Source of the DNA: an uncultured Paracoccaceae bacterium
GTDB lineage: Bacteria; Pseudomonadota; Alphaproteobacteria; Rhodobacterales; Rhodobacteraceae
NCBI GenBank assembly: GCA_937895435.1
Contig: CALAXT010000042.1
Span: forward strand, 1 to 64,000
Direction: 5' to 3'
Length of the DNA: 64,000 bases
The first letter of the stretch is position 1, and each line of letters starts with the position of its first letter. Of this stretch, positions 9,101-16,651 are shown one piece after another. The notes below the pieces were generated by a model. It searched no databases and was not told where the DNA came from. It worked only from the letters and a program-made list of their open reading frames with translations. The position numbers were made by a program, and so were the translations under genes.

Positions 9101-9619
9101 CACCAACGCGTATTCGCTTTGGTGGCAGGTGGTTGAGCTTTCACAGGTGTGATCATCGCCCAGCAGCGCCAAAACCCCCCCCTGTGCGGCGCTGCCCGCC
9201 AGATTGCCATGGCGTAACACATCGCCGCTGCGATCAACCCCTGGCCCCTTGCCATACCAAAGACCAAACACACCCGCATGTGTGCCCTCGCCACGCATCG
9301 CAACCTGTTGCGTGCCCCAGATTGCGGTGGCGGCAAGGTCTTCGTTCAGGGCGGGATGAAAACGAACGTCGGCTGCCTGCAAGACCCCGGCCGCCGCCTG
9401 AAATTGCTGATCAAGCGCACCCAAGGGCGAACCGCGATAGCCTGTCACATAGCCCGCGGTCTGCAGACCTTGCATGCGGTCACGTGCGGCCTGCATCAGG
9501 CACATCCGCACCAAGGCTTGTGTGCCTGTCAGATAGACCTGCCCCACAGAAAGGTCGAATTTTTGTGCCAAATCAACGGGTCGCAAACCATCCCCCCGGT
9601 TGGGCAAAAGATCTGCCAT
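6110..9619 (-). CDS. Indolepyruvate ferredoxin oxidoreductase, fused alpha and beta subunits
   Basis: This is a 1169-residue fused 2-oxoacid:ferredoxin oxidoreductase, the size usual for the alphaproteobacterial fusion. Such enzymes convert arylpyruvates to aryl-acetyl-CoA with thiamine pyrophosphate and pass electrons to ferredoxin. Visible parts are the N-terminal TPP-dependent half (GYRGSPLGALDQQ near residue 60; FCAGCPHNSS; NDAVAMTGGQ), one ferredoxin-like cysteine motif (CEGCGDCGVQSNC), and the C-terminal gamma-type domain (GVGGTGVVTIG). The ATG at 9619 is preferred to the upstream extension because it overlaps the methyltransferase stop codon (ATGA) and starts at the conserved N-terminus. 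It sits in an operon with MttB-, PanE- and FAH-family genes, an unusual association. Confidence 0.9.
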   Translation of the reverse strand: MADLLPNRGDGLRPVDLAQKFDLSVGQVYLTGTQALVRMCLMQAARDRMQGLQTAGYVTGYRGSPLGALDQQFQAAAGVLQAADVRFHPALNEDLAATAIWGTQQVAMRGEGTHAGVFGLWYGKGPGVDRSGDVLRHGNLAGSAAQGGVLALLGDDHTCESSTTCHQSEYALVDAMMPVLNPANLAELVTFGLHGWALSRYSGLWVGLKCVKDTVESSGSVDLPLALAQHLPVLPDLLDMPAGGLNIRPKDDRHDQERRLHRFKLDAARAYARANGLDRVIWPQGRGGPARIGIVSTGKSHMDVLQALHDLGMDQAAAKRFGLSLYKVGMVWPLEPDGLRDFADGLDLLIVVEEKRGLIEGQLREILYGTKGAPTVIGKRDETGARLFVEEGALDQNLIAQTIGHAVLQRSGIRDAGLEQALARLSALRTRVATPLGVARAPYFCAGCPHNSSTVLPQGARGYAGIGCHWMSQFMGRATEGHTHMGGEGANWIGEAPFSTRRHVFQNLGDGTYNHSGLMAIRAAVAAGVNITYKILYNDAVAMTGGQAHEGALHPTQIAAEVLAAGVVRLTVVSDNPKALRGVGFPNGVTVSDRADLQSVQTKLAEIPGVTVLIYEQTCATEKRRRRKRAKLPDPPARAFINAAVCEGCGDCGVQSNCVAIVPLDTELGRKRQIDQSACNTDLSCLKGFCPSFVTVEGGRLHRPSPVAGGPGALPEPQAKITLDRPVGILLTGVGGTGVVTIGALLGMAAHLEGKGCGLIDMAGLAQKGGAVTTHIRLAAHPNDISALRIAPGGADLLLGCDGVVSAGATMLSLLSETAHVVANTHEVMTGAFVRDADFQLPSNSIAQRLRTAVPPNQAHLVDATRVALALFGDTIAANPFLLGLAYQLGLIPLSAAAIRQAIVLNNVAVTQNLGAFDWGRAYGHDPVRVRNHAFGTNAEKVATVASLDGVLADRAERLTQYQNAGLAAQYRQQVTQIAACDHRAGQPLALAFARNLYKLMAYKDEYEVARLYSAPAFRAALATQFEGRLTLRAHLAPPGLSPIDPATGRPKKRSFGPWIWPALRLLAKCRGLRGSWADPFGYSAERRLERALPGAYSTLMGQLCQDLGHVRYDLVLELAQLPEQIRGFGPVKEAAIATATKRQRAILAQLNERRPIDPQTLQPQESIA

Positions 9620-11211
9620 CACAGGCCCTCGGTTTGGGGGTGCATGGCGCAGGCGGGCAGATGAATTTCGAACTGCGCGCGCAGCCGTTCCAGCATGTCC
9701 GGTGATAGGTGGCTGGGGAAATGCTGGTCTAAAATTTCGTGCGCGCGCGCCCGGGCTGCGGTACGAATATGTGGGCTGCCCGCCGCCTGCCAAGGTTCAA
9801 ACCCGCGTCGGTCAGCAATCTCGGGGTAAAGAAAATCGCTTTGCATCCGGGCCAACGTATCAGGATGGCCCAAATAATGACCCTCGCCCCGGACCACCTC
9901 GGCGATCATCAAAGGTGACAGTGTGGCCTCTGATACTTCAACCGGTGCTAAGGCCCGCAGCACGGCGCCCAGCATTTCGTTATCAATCACATAGCTTTCA
10001 AACGAACAGCCCATCAGGCCAGCCTGCATGCCGCAGGCCTGCGTGATCAGATTGGCCCCCGATTGCGCCGCCATGCTGACCGTCAGGCATTTTTCATACC
10101 CGCTTTGGGCATCACTGATTTTGCTGTCGCTGGCGCCCGCGATGGTGGAATTGGGCAGATCTAAAAAGCCCGTCATTTGAACCGCTATTGCTGTCAGCAT
10201 CGCCTGTTCGCCTGCCCCCCCGGCCATCCCGCCGGTGCGCAGGTCGGTGATCATAGGGCGGGGGCCGCAAATCGCGGTGACGGCCGGGTCGATCAACCAG
10301 GCCACCACCAAACCCGCCAGGGTTTCGGCCATGGTTTGCGCCACGCAGCCCGCGATCGTGACCGGGCTTGAGGCCCCCAACTGGCCAAAGGTATTGACAT
10401 GAACTGGCAGGCCTTGGCGCACCGCCTCGGCCAAAACGGCGCAGGCCTCGGATGAAAATCGCAGTGGTGGCACGGCGTGGTTGATGTTCAGTGACAAAAA
10501 TGGTCGGGCACGAAAAGCTGCGGCAGATCCGGCGATTTCATGGCACATCTGCGCGATTTCAACCACATGTTCGGGTTCGGACGCGGCAACCATCACATGT
10601 TTGGATGTGCCCGCCAGTGCGGCAAAGGCTGTGTTGATATCAAGAGACCGGGTGTCGAGCATATCGCGTGCGACCACGGATCGGCTGAAAAAATGCACAT
10701 TTTCCAGTGCATCAACCAGCCGCGCGGCCTGATACAGATCCGCCAATGTCGCGGGGCGATAGGTGTCTGTATCCAGATCAACCACCATCGGTGCAGCGCC
10801 GCCTGATCCAGCGTATACACGCTTGTCGCCCAAAACCATATCATGCGCTGGATCTTGGCCACAAAGCGTGACATCCCGGCGCAGGCCCGCCAGTGCGCGT
10901 GCCACAAGATCTGCTGGAAAAAGCAGTCTGTTGTGGCTGTCAATGCTGCCCCCTGCCGCACAGACAAGCGCCTGAATATCTTCTGGGGCTTCAGCCATGC
11001 CAATGGTCGCTAAAATTTCGACCGAGGCTGCATGGATGCGCGCCAAATCGGCAACAGACAGCGGGGCAAGTTGGCCGCCACTTACTTTTGTCGATGCTCT
11101 CAGACGGGCAGGGGCTGAACGGGGTGATCCGTTCTCGCGCCCAGTGCGCCGCCCGCGCCGGTTCGCCGTCTGCGCTGCAGCCTCTGCCGGTTTTTCAACA
11201 TCATCGCCCAT
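9619..11211 (-). CDS. Trimethylamine methyltransferase (MttB/MtgB) family protein, no pyrrolysine
   Basis: The 530-residue protein belongs to the MttB superfamily, whose members move a methyl group from a quaternary or tertiary amine to a corrinoid protein. The reading frame has no internal amber codon, so it is a non-pyrrolysine member like the glycine-betaine methyltransferase MtgB. Glycine-rich segments (GGMAGGAGEQA, about 330) and the C-terminal ESYVIDNEMLG region fit the family. The first 45 residues are low-complexity and a later start is possible. No MtgC-type corrinoid protein gene is next to it, which is unusual. It opens the minus-strand operon and is divergent from a LysR gene 115 bp away; the substrate is not predictable. 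Confidence 0.85.
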   Translation of the reverse strand: MGDDVEKPAEAAAQTANRRGRRTGRENGSPRSAPARLRASTKVSGGQLAPLSVADLARIHAASVEILATIGMAEAPEDIQALVCAAGGSIDSHNRLLFPADLVARALAGLRRDVTLCGQDPAHDMVLGDKRVYAGSGGAAPMVVDLDTDTYRPATLADLYQAARLVDALENVHFFSRSVVARDMLDTRSLDINTAFAALAGTSKHVMVAASEPEHVVEIAQMCHEIAGSAAAFRARPFLSLNINHAVPPLRFSSEACAVLAEAVRQGLPVHVNTFGQLGASSPVTIAGCVAQTMAETLAGLVVAWLIDPAVTAICGPRPMITDLRTGGMAGGAGEQAMLTAIAVQMTGFLDLPNSTIAGASDSKISDAQSGYEKCLTVSMAAQSGANLITQACGMQAGLMGCSFESYVIDNEMLGAVLRALAPVEVSEATLSPLMIAEVVRGEGHYLGHPDTLARMQSDFLYPEIADRRGFEPWQAAGSPHIRTAARARAHEILDQHFPSHLSPDMLERLRAQFEIHLPACAMHPQTEGL

Positions 11212-11326
11212 TGTTCAAACCACCCCCCCGAACATGGGTGTCAGTTTTTCGCGGCAAAAAGGGATCGACAAGTGACTTCTGCATGCTCTACGCATGAAGA
11301 GAAATTGCATCATCACGGGCCCACAC

Positions 11327-12220
11327 ATGGCACTTGTCAAACAACGTTTGCCGCTGACCGCATTGCGCACCTTTGAAGCTGCGGCCCGCAGGCTGAGTTT
11401 TAAAGATGCAGCAGATGAGCTGTGCGTCAGTGCAACAACTGTTTCCAATCAGATCCGTCAGTTGGAAAAAGACTGGGGCTGTCAGTTGTTCGTGCGCAAG
11501 ACCAGATCGGTTGTGCTGACAGATGCGGGCCGCTCGATGGCGCTTGTTTTGGCCCGTGCCTTTTCCGACATCCGCGCTGAGATTGAGGCCCATGTGGCCA
11601 GTCGGTCAAAAAGTGTGACGCTGGCGGTGGGCCCAATTTTTGGCGCGCGCTGGCTTGCACCACGTTTGGCCCAGTTTCGCGCAGCCCATCCCAAAATTGA
11701 TCTGATCATTGAACATGCTCCCCGGATCACCGGACTGGAAACCATGCCAACATCTGTGGCGGTCGATTGGGGGGTTGGCCCGTGGAATGGGTTGGAAACG
11801 CGTATGCTGTTTCGCATTGTTTATGCGCCGGTTGCCAGCCCTGCGCTGATTGCCGCCCATGGTGGGTTGCGCACGCCCGAAGATCTGGTGCGCTTTCCAA
11901 TCATTCATCAGCAAAACCGTGGTGAATGGCAGGCATGGTTGAAACACGCGGGTGTGCCGGGCCTGAGTTTTCGTGACGAAGTGATTGCAACGGATTCCAA
12001 CATGGTCACCCAAGCCGCTATTGATGGTCAGGGCGTGGCCTTGGGGATTTTTCCGTTTTTGCAGCCCGAGGTCGATATGGGGCGGCTAATACGCCCGTTT
12101 GAAATCGATTTGCATCCAGATCGGGCCTATCACCTGCTGACCCGCCCAGGTGCGCGGGCCACGTCGGAAATTAACGCGGTCTGTCGCTGGATCGAACACG
12201 AAGCGGCGTTACTGCGCTGA
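11327..12220 (+). CDS. LysR-family regulator, GcvA-like
   Basis: This is a LysR-type activator/repressor of about 297 residues: an N-terminal winged helix-turn-helix (LRTFEAAARRLSFKDAADEL, then SATTVSNQIRQLEKDWG) and a C-terminal effector-binding domain. The RLPLTALRTFEAAAR opening is characteristic of the GcvA subgroup. The ATG at 11327 is chosen because GcvA proteins start a few residues before this motif; an in-frame ATG at 11294 would add 11 residues, and neither has a clear Shine-Dalgarno sequence. It is divergent from the MttB-led operon and probably controls it from the shared intergenic region. Its 3' end overlaps the convergent peptidase gene by 12 bases. Confidence 0.85.
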   Translation: MALVKQRLPLTALRTFEAAARRLSFKDAADELCVSATTVSNQIRQLEKDWGCQLFVRKTRSVVLTDAGRSMALVLARAFSDIRAEIEAHVASRSKSVTLAVGPIFGARWLAPRLAQFRAAHPKIDLIIEHAPRITGLETMPTSVAVDWGVGPWNGLETRMLFRIVYAPVASPALIAAHGGLRTPEDLVRFPIIHQQNRGEWQAWLKHAGVPGLSFRDEVIATDSNMVTQAAIDGQGVALGIFPFLQPEVDMGRLIRPFEIDLHPDRAYHLLTRPGARATSEINAVCRWIEHEAALLR

Positions 12221-12907
12221 GTTGATCGGGGTTTCTTGCCAACCATCAGGGGCTTTTGCTGATTGGCGCAGGGCATAGGCCCCCGCCCCAGGCCGTGCTG
12301 AAAAAACCTCTTGCACGCCGTTTGCCCCCAAGCGCACGGCGGCCCCGTCATCAATGGCAAGGCCAGCTGGGATCAATCTGCCCGCCACATGGTCGCGAAA
12401 GGCTGGGCGGCGTGCGGGCTCGCTGGAATAATGGGGGCAACAACTGCCCGCAATCAGCCCAAGCCCCTCAAGGGGGCGAAACCCGGTGCCATTGCCATCC
12501 CACATTGCATATTCAAACCAACAGACTGCGCCCGCGCTTACCCCGGCCATCACAACGCCTGCGCGGGCAGCCGCCAGCAACACCGCATCAATGCCTGTGG
12601 CCCGCCAGCCGGCCAGCATCTGCGCCGTGTTGCCACCTCCGACATATACCATATCCAACCCTTGCACCCAGTCTGTGGCTTGCTGGGCATCTGCGGTCAT
12701 CGGCAAATGGCGCAGCCCGGTGGCGCTGTCACGAAACCGTTCATAAAACCGGGCAATTCGATCTGGGTTGTCCTGCGATGCGGCCCCGATAAAGCCAATC
12801 TGGGGCTGATCGGGCAGCTGGCGCAAGCAATAACTTTCCAAAGCGGGGTCTTCGCCATGGGTGAACCCGCCGCCGCCCATCGCGATCACGCAAACGCCAT
12901 TTGTCAT
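12209..12907 (-). CDS. Peptidase E-like serine peptidase (family S51)
   Basis: The 232-residue product matches the peptidase E/cyanophycinase fold. GVSAGAVCWF carries the expected nucleophilic serine (the GxSAGA elbow), and the N-terminus MTNGVCVIAMGGGG is the typical first strand and glycine loop; YVGGGNTAQML is a further family motif. Peptidase E cleaves Asp-X dipeptides in the cytoplasm; here it may act on peptides or amide compounds imported by the neighbouring dipeptide-type ABC system, which is inference. The ATG at 12907 is chosen because it starts exactly at the conserved strand; upstream residues look non-coding. It is convergent with the LysR gene and divergent from the ABC operon. 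Confidence 0.8.
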   Translation of the reverse strand: MTNGVCVIAMGGGGFTHGEDPALESYCLRQLPDQPQIGFIGAASQDNPDRIARFYERFRDSATGLRHLPMTADAQQATDWVQGLDMVYVGGGNTAQMLAGWRATGIDAVLLAAARAGVVMAGVSAGAVCWFEYAMWDGNGTGFRPLEGLGLIAGSCCPHYSSEPARRPAFRDHVAGRLIPAGLAIDDGAAVRLGANGVQEVFSARPGAGAYALRQSAKAPDGWQETPINSAQ

Positions 12908-13204
12908 CAAATATGCCCTCGTCAATGGTACATTATGCCCATCTTTGCTTAGCTGAGCCTGCTGCGATTGTGCAAAAAAATTCATCTACGATAGTAAAGT
13001 CGACCTGTAAGCCCAAAGTTGCAGCTGAAAATAGCTTTGTTTTGGAAAATTCGACGTGCATATCGATGACAACTTTGTCGGTGACCCTAAAAAATTTAAT
13101 CCATGATGCCGAAAATTATCGCTTGTCAGGCAGCGGTGCGCGCGGCGACGATTGGTCAAGGAAAATCCGTGAAAAGCGGATACCGTTATTCATGGGAGGA
13201 ATGG
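12908..13204. promoter_or_regulatory. Divergent AT-rich intergenic region with a spaced inverted repeat
   Basis: This 297-base gap separates the peptidase E-like gene from the peptide-binding protein gene and must hold both promoters. Its middle is more AT-rich than its surroundings. An inverted repeat, CAAAGTTG at 13014-13021 and CAACTTTG at 13070-13077, is separated by 48 bases and could be a looping operator. A strong Shine-Dalgarno run (GGGAGGA, 13194-13200) ends the region. No gene is supported inside it. Confidence 0.4.
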
Positions 13205-14686
13205 ATGAAGCGTTTTTTGATCAGCAGCTGTGCCATCGCCGCGGTTACCGCGGGCATGGCCTTTGCCGAACCTACCGGGGTGTTCCGTCAGGCACATGAA
13301 CTGGGGTTTGGTGCATTGTCGAGCCTGGACCCAATTTCCAAAGGTCGCGTTTTTCAAATCACTGAAAAACTGATGAGCCGTCTGGTGCGCCCGGACATGG
13401 ATGGGGTGCCAGCCCCTGATCTGGCCCTCAGCTGGACTGCGAATGCTGATGCGACAGAATGGACATTAAACCTGCGTCAGGGCGTAAAGTTTCACGATGG
13501 CAGCAGCTTTGGTTCCGAAGATGTTGTTTACTCATTGAACCGCCTGCTTGATCCCAACAGCGACAGCCCGGCGCGGTCTGCGGTAAAGATGATCACCGGG
13601 GTTGAGGCCGTCGACGCCAATACGGTCAAGCTGACGTTGAACATCCCCTTTGCTGATTTGCCGATGCAGCTGATGGATTATCGTCTGCGGATGATCCCAG
13701 AAGGATCGGGTGACACGATCGCGCAAACCGGCATTGGCACTGGCCCGTTCAAACTGGAAAAGTTTGATGCCGAAGGCACCTCGGTTTTGGTGGCCAATAT
13801 GGATTATTTTGATGGCGCCCCGGGCGTTGCCAAAATGGAAATTATCGGCATTGCTGACGGTCAGGCCCGCCTTCAGGCATTGCTGGGTGGTCAGATTGAC
13901 ATGGAGAGCGGGATTACCGCCCAACAAAAGGCGATGTTTGCCGCATCAGATAAATATGTGCTGCAAGAAATTCCCACCGGGAATTGGCGCGGTATTGTCA
14001 TGCGCAACGATGTCGCCCCGTTTACTGATCCGCGTGTACGCAAAGCTGTGCGGATGGTGGCAGATCGCCAGCAAATGTTGAACCTGGTCGAGGGTGGCAG
14101 CGGCACGCTGGCCTGTGACATCCCTGTCGGCCCGCGTGATCAATACCGCGCAGATTTGAGCTGCCCGCAAGATATCGAAGGTGCCAAGGCACTTTTGGCC
14201 GAAGCTGGATTTCCCAATGGCATCGATATGGATATCTATGTCGCAACGCTTGAGCAAACATGGCCGATGATGGCTGAAGTGTTTCAGCAACAGGCCGCCC
14301 CTGCGGGCATACGGGTCAATATCGTTCAGGTCCCAAGCGATGGGTTCTGGAGCGAGGTCTGGATGAAGAAAGATGTCACGCTGACACGCTGGAACGAACG
14401 CCCAGCTGATCAGGCGATGCATGAAATCTATCTGGGTGGTGCTAAGTGGAACGAAAGTTTCTATAGCGATGCAGATTTTGATGCCATGCTGGCCTCTGCC
14501 CGCCGCGAACTGGATTTTGCAAAGCGCAAGGGGCTGTATGTCAAAGCACAAGAGCATTTGCAGGAAACTGCCGGCACCTTGATCCCTTATCACGTCACCA
14601 AACTGGTGGGGACCACTGCGCGGGTGCGCAATTTGGATGCGGTTGAAAATATGTCGATCCGCTGGCATCTTGTCACGGTCGATTGA
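13205..14686 (+). CDS. ABC transporter substrate-binding protein, dipeptide/oligopeptide family 5
   Basis: A periplasmic solute-binding protein of the SBP_bac_5 (DppA/OppA) family, about 493 residues. The ATG at 13205 follows GGGAGGA by four bases and begins a Sec signal peptide (MKRFLISSCAIAAVTAG...AFA). Family hallmarks are WTLNLRQGVKFHDGSSFGSEDVVYS at about residue 90 (read in two halves), and FNPRVRKAV-like DPRVRKAVRMV near 285. It heads an operon with two permeases and a fused ATPase. Members import peptides, but also opines, nickel chelates or other amino-acid-like solutes, so the cargo is open. A hairpin with a T-run follows the gene and may reduce transcription of the permease genes relative to the binding protein. 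Confidence 0.88.
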   Translation: MKRFLISSCAIAAVTAGMAFAEPTGVFRQAHELGFGALSSLDPISKGRVFQITEKLMSRLVRPDMDGVPAPDLALSWTANADATEWTLNLRQGVKFHDGSSFGSEDVVYSLNRLLDPNSDSPARSAVKMITGVEAVDANTVKLTLNIPFADLPMQLMDYRLRMIPEGSGDTIAQTGIGTGPFKLEKFDAEGTSVLVANMDYFDGAPGVAKMEIIGIADGQARLQALLGGQIDMESGITAQQKAMFAASDKYVLQEIPTGNWRGIVMRNDVAPFTDPRVRKAVRMVADRQQMLNLVEGGSGTLACDIPVGPRDQYRADLSCPQDIEGAKALLAEAGFPNGIDMDIYVATLEQTWPMMAEVFQQQAAPAGIRVNIVQVPSDGFWSEVWMKKDVTLTRWNERPADQAMHEIYLGGAKWNESFYSDADFDAMLASARRELDFAKRKGLYVKAQEHLQETAGTLIPYHVTKLVGTTARVRNLDAVENMSIRWHLVTVD

Positions 14687-14708
14687 TCTGCACTCTGACA
14701 AAGAACGG

Positions 14709-14738
14709 GCGCGCGCTTGATCTGGCGTGCGCCTTTTC
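14709..14738 (+). terminator. Hairpin with T-run after the binding-protein gene
   Basis: GGCGCGCGC (14709-14717) pairs with GCGTGCGCC (14726-14734) with one G-T wobble, followed by TTTT. It lies between the binding-protein and permease genes of the same operon, so it is more likely a partial terminator or mRNA-stabilising hairpin than a full stop. Confidence 0.6.
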
Positions 14739-14767
14739 CCTGATATCCTGACGGAAAAGGCCCGCTG

Positions 14768-15727
14768 ATGCTTGCCATGTTGTTGCGCCGAGTTTTGCTG
14801 GGGCTGATCACGGTGGTGTTGGTCTCTTTGATCATCTTTGCGGGTGTTGAGATGCTGCCCGGTGATGCCTGCACCGCGTTTTTGGAACGTGAAGCGCAGG
14901 GACAGTTGTTGGAAAACTGCCGGATTGATCTGGGGCTGAACCAGCCCGCCTTTTTACGCTATTTGGATTGGGCGTCCGGGGCGCTGACGGGTGATTTTGG
15001 CCTGTCGGCCAATGGTCACAAAACGATTTCTGAAATGGTGGGCTATCGGCTGCGCAACACGCTGTTGCTGGCGTCTTGCGCCATGCTGACCGGGGTGCCG
15101 CTTGCGCTTTTCTTGGGCATTGTGGCTGGGCTGTGGCGGGATCGTTCGCCTGATCTGGTTGTCTCAACCTTGGCGATCATGGCGATGACAATTCCGGAAT
15201 TCGTTTCCGCCACCCTGCTGATCTTGATCTTTTCCGTTTGGCTGGGCTGGGTGCCGGGCATTGTGTTAACCTCTGCCAGCGCACCGGTGTCTGAATTTTT
15301 CCCAGCGATCTTCCTGCCGATCATGGTGTTGGCCATGGTGATGACGGCGCATATCCTGCGCACGGTGCGGTCTTCTGTGATTGAGGTCATGGCCTCTGAT
15401 TATGCGCAGATGGCAACGTTAAAGGGCGTTCCCTATTGGCGGGTGGTCTTTGGCCATGTTTTGCCCAATGCGCTGTTGCCCACGATCAACGTGGTGGCCC
15501 TGACGATCGCCTGGCTGTTGGGTGGGGTGGTGGTGATTGAAACTGTGTTTAACTATCCTGGCCTTGGCCGGATGATGATTGATTCCATCTCAGATCGTGA
15601 TCTGCCCGTCACCCAAGCCATCGCGCTGATCATCGCGACTGTTTACGTCGGCGTGAACCTGACTGCTGATATGGCAACGATGCTGGCAAACCCTCGCCTG
15701 CGCACCCTTCATACGAGAAAACGCTGA
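14768..15727 (+). CDS. Dipeptide-type ABC transporter permease (DppB-like)
   Basis: This 319-residue inner-membrane permease is of the DppB/OppB type. It has the short cytoplasmic N-terminus, a first membrane segment (LLGLITVVLVSLIIFAG), a periplasmic loop with GLNQPAFLRYLDW, then about five more segments. The EAA motif that contacts the ATPase is visible around residues 210-240 (MATLKGVPYWRVVFGHVLPNAL, in two parts). Its stop codon overlaps the start of the second permease by one base (TGATG), so the pair is co-translated. It forms a heterodimeric channel with that permease for the solute captured by the upstream binding protein. Confidence 0.9.
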   Translation: MLAMLLRRVLLGLITVVLVSLIIFAGVEMLPGDACTAFLEREAQGQLLENCRIDLGLNQPAFLRYLDWASGALTGDFGLSANGHKTISEMVGYRLRNTLLLASCAMLTGVPLALFLGIVAGLWRDRSPDLVVSTLAIMAMTIPEFVSATLLILIFSVWLGWVPGIVLTSASAPVSEFFPAIFLPIMVLAMVMTAHILRTVRSSVIEVMASDYAQMATLKGVPYWRVVFGHVLPNALLPTINVVALTIAWLLGGVVVIETVFNYPGLGRMMIDSISDRDLPVTQAIALIIATVYVGVNLTADMATMLANPRLRTLHTRKR

Positions 15728-16638
15728 TGCGTGATGCCGCTCCTACATCCCCCGTCGCGCGCGCTGTGGTGCTGCGTAAAAATCCGTTCGCTGGCTTTTT
15801 GGGTGTTTTGCGCGACATCATCCGGCGCCCGTCTGGGGCGGTTGGCGTGGCGCTGGTGACAACGCATGTCGTTTTGGCACTGATCTCACCAATGATTGCG
15901 CCCTTTGATTATCGGGCGATCAATTCCTTTTCCATGCTGAACGGCCCTGGCCCCGAGCATTGGTTGGGCACCGACCATTTGGGGCGGGACACGCTGTCGC
16001 GGACGCTTTTGGGGGGACGTGAGGCGCTGTTGGTTACCGGCATCGCCACGCCCCTGGCGGTGCTTTGGGGTGGGTTTGTTGGCATTTTCTTTGGGCTGGT
16101 CGGGGGGCGTCTTGATGAGGTTTTGATGCGGTTGGTCGATGCCTTTTTGTCGCTGCCGTGGATCTTAAAAATGCTGGTGCTGATTGTAACTTTTGGCACC
16201 GGGCTGGGTGTGTTGATCCCGACATTGGCGTTTTTCTACGGCATCCCGGTGATCCGGATCGCGCGCGCGGCCACCCATGATGTCGTTGCACGGGATTTTG
16301 TGCAGGCGGCCCGGGCGCGGGGGCATGGCCGCATGACGATCATTGTCAGGGAATTGTTGCCCAATGTGCGTGACGCGCTGTTGGTTGAGGGTGCGATGCG
16401 GTGGTCTTGGATGTTGCTGGCGTTTTCGTCGTTGTCGTTTCTGGGGTTTGGGGTTTCACCACCGACACCCGACTGGGGGCTGATGATCGCGGATGCGCGT
16501 GGCTTTATGTCATTTGCCCCTTGGGGCGTTTTGGCACCCGTGATTGCCCTGTCATCGCTGATCATCGGCATCAACCTGACGGCAGATGCGCTGGCCAAGG
16601 CGCTTGGAATTGACCGGGCACAAAAAGCCCCTGTCTGA
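15727..16638 (+). CDS. Dipeptide-type ABC transporter permease (DppC-like)
   Basis: The second permease of the importer has 303 residues. It begins with the OppC/DppC N-terminal segment (membrane helix at about residues 33-55), followed by the GTDHLGRDTLSR motif near residue 80, which is diagnostic of the family. The C-terminal BPD_transp_1 domain carries an EAA loop (ARGHGRMTIIVRELLPNV). It starts inside the stop codon of the first permease and is followed after 13 bases by the ATPase gene. It acts with its partner in the inner membrane; the substrate depends on the binding protein and is unknown. Confidence 0.9.
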   Translation: MRDAAPTSPVARAVVLRKNPFAGFLGVLRDIIRRPSGAVGVALVTTHVVLALISPMIAPFDYRAINSFSMLNGPGPEHWLGTDHLGRDTLSRTLLGGREALLVTGIATPLAVLWGGFVGIFFGLVGGRLDEVLMRLVDAFLSLPWILKMLVLIVTFGTGLGVLIPTLAFFYGIPVIRIARAATHDVVARDFVQAARARGHGRMTIIVRELLPNVRDALLVEGAMRWSWMLLAFSSLSFLGFGVSPPTPDWGLMIADARGFMSFAPWGVLAPVIALSSLIIGINLTADALAKALGIDRAQKAPV

Positions 16639-16651
16639 CGGGGACGAATTC

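Noticed and set aside
9620-9793. A 58-residue N-terminal extension of the indolepyruvate oxidoreductase
   Set aside because: It overlaps the methyltransferase gene on the same strand and has no family resemblance; the ATGA overlap at 9619 marks the real start.
9619-11211. Pyrrolysine (amber read-through) in the MttB-family gene
   Set aside because: The frame has no internal TAG, so it is a non-pyrrolysine member.
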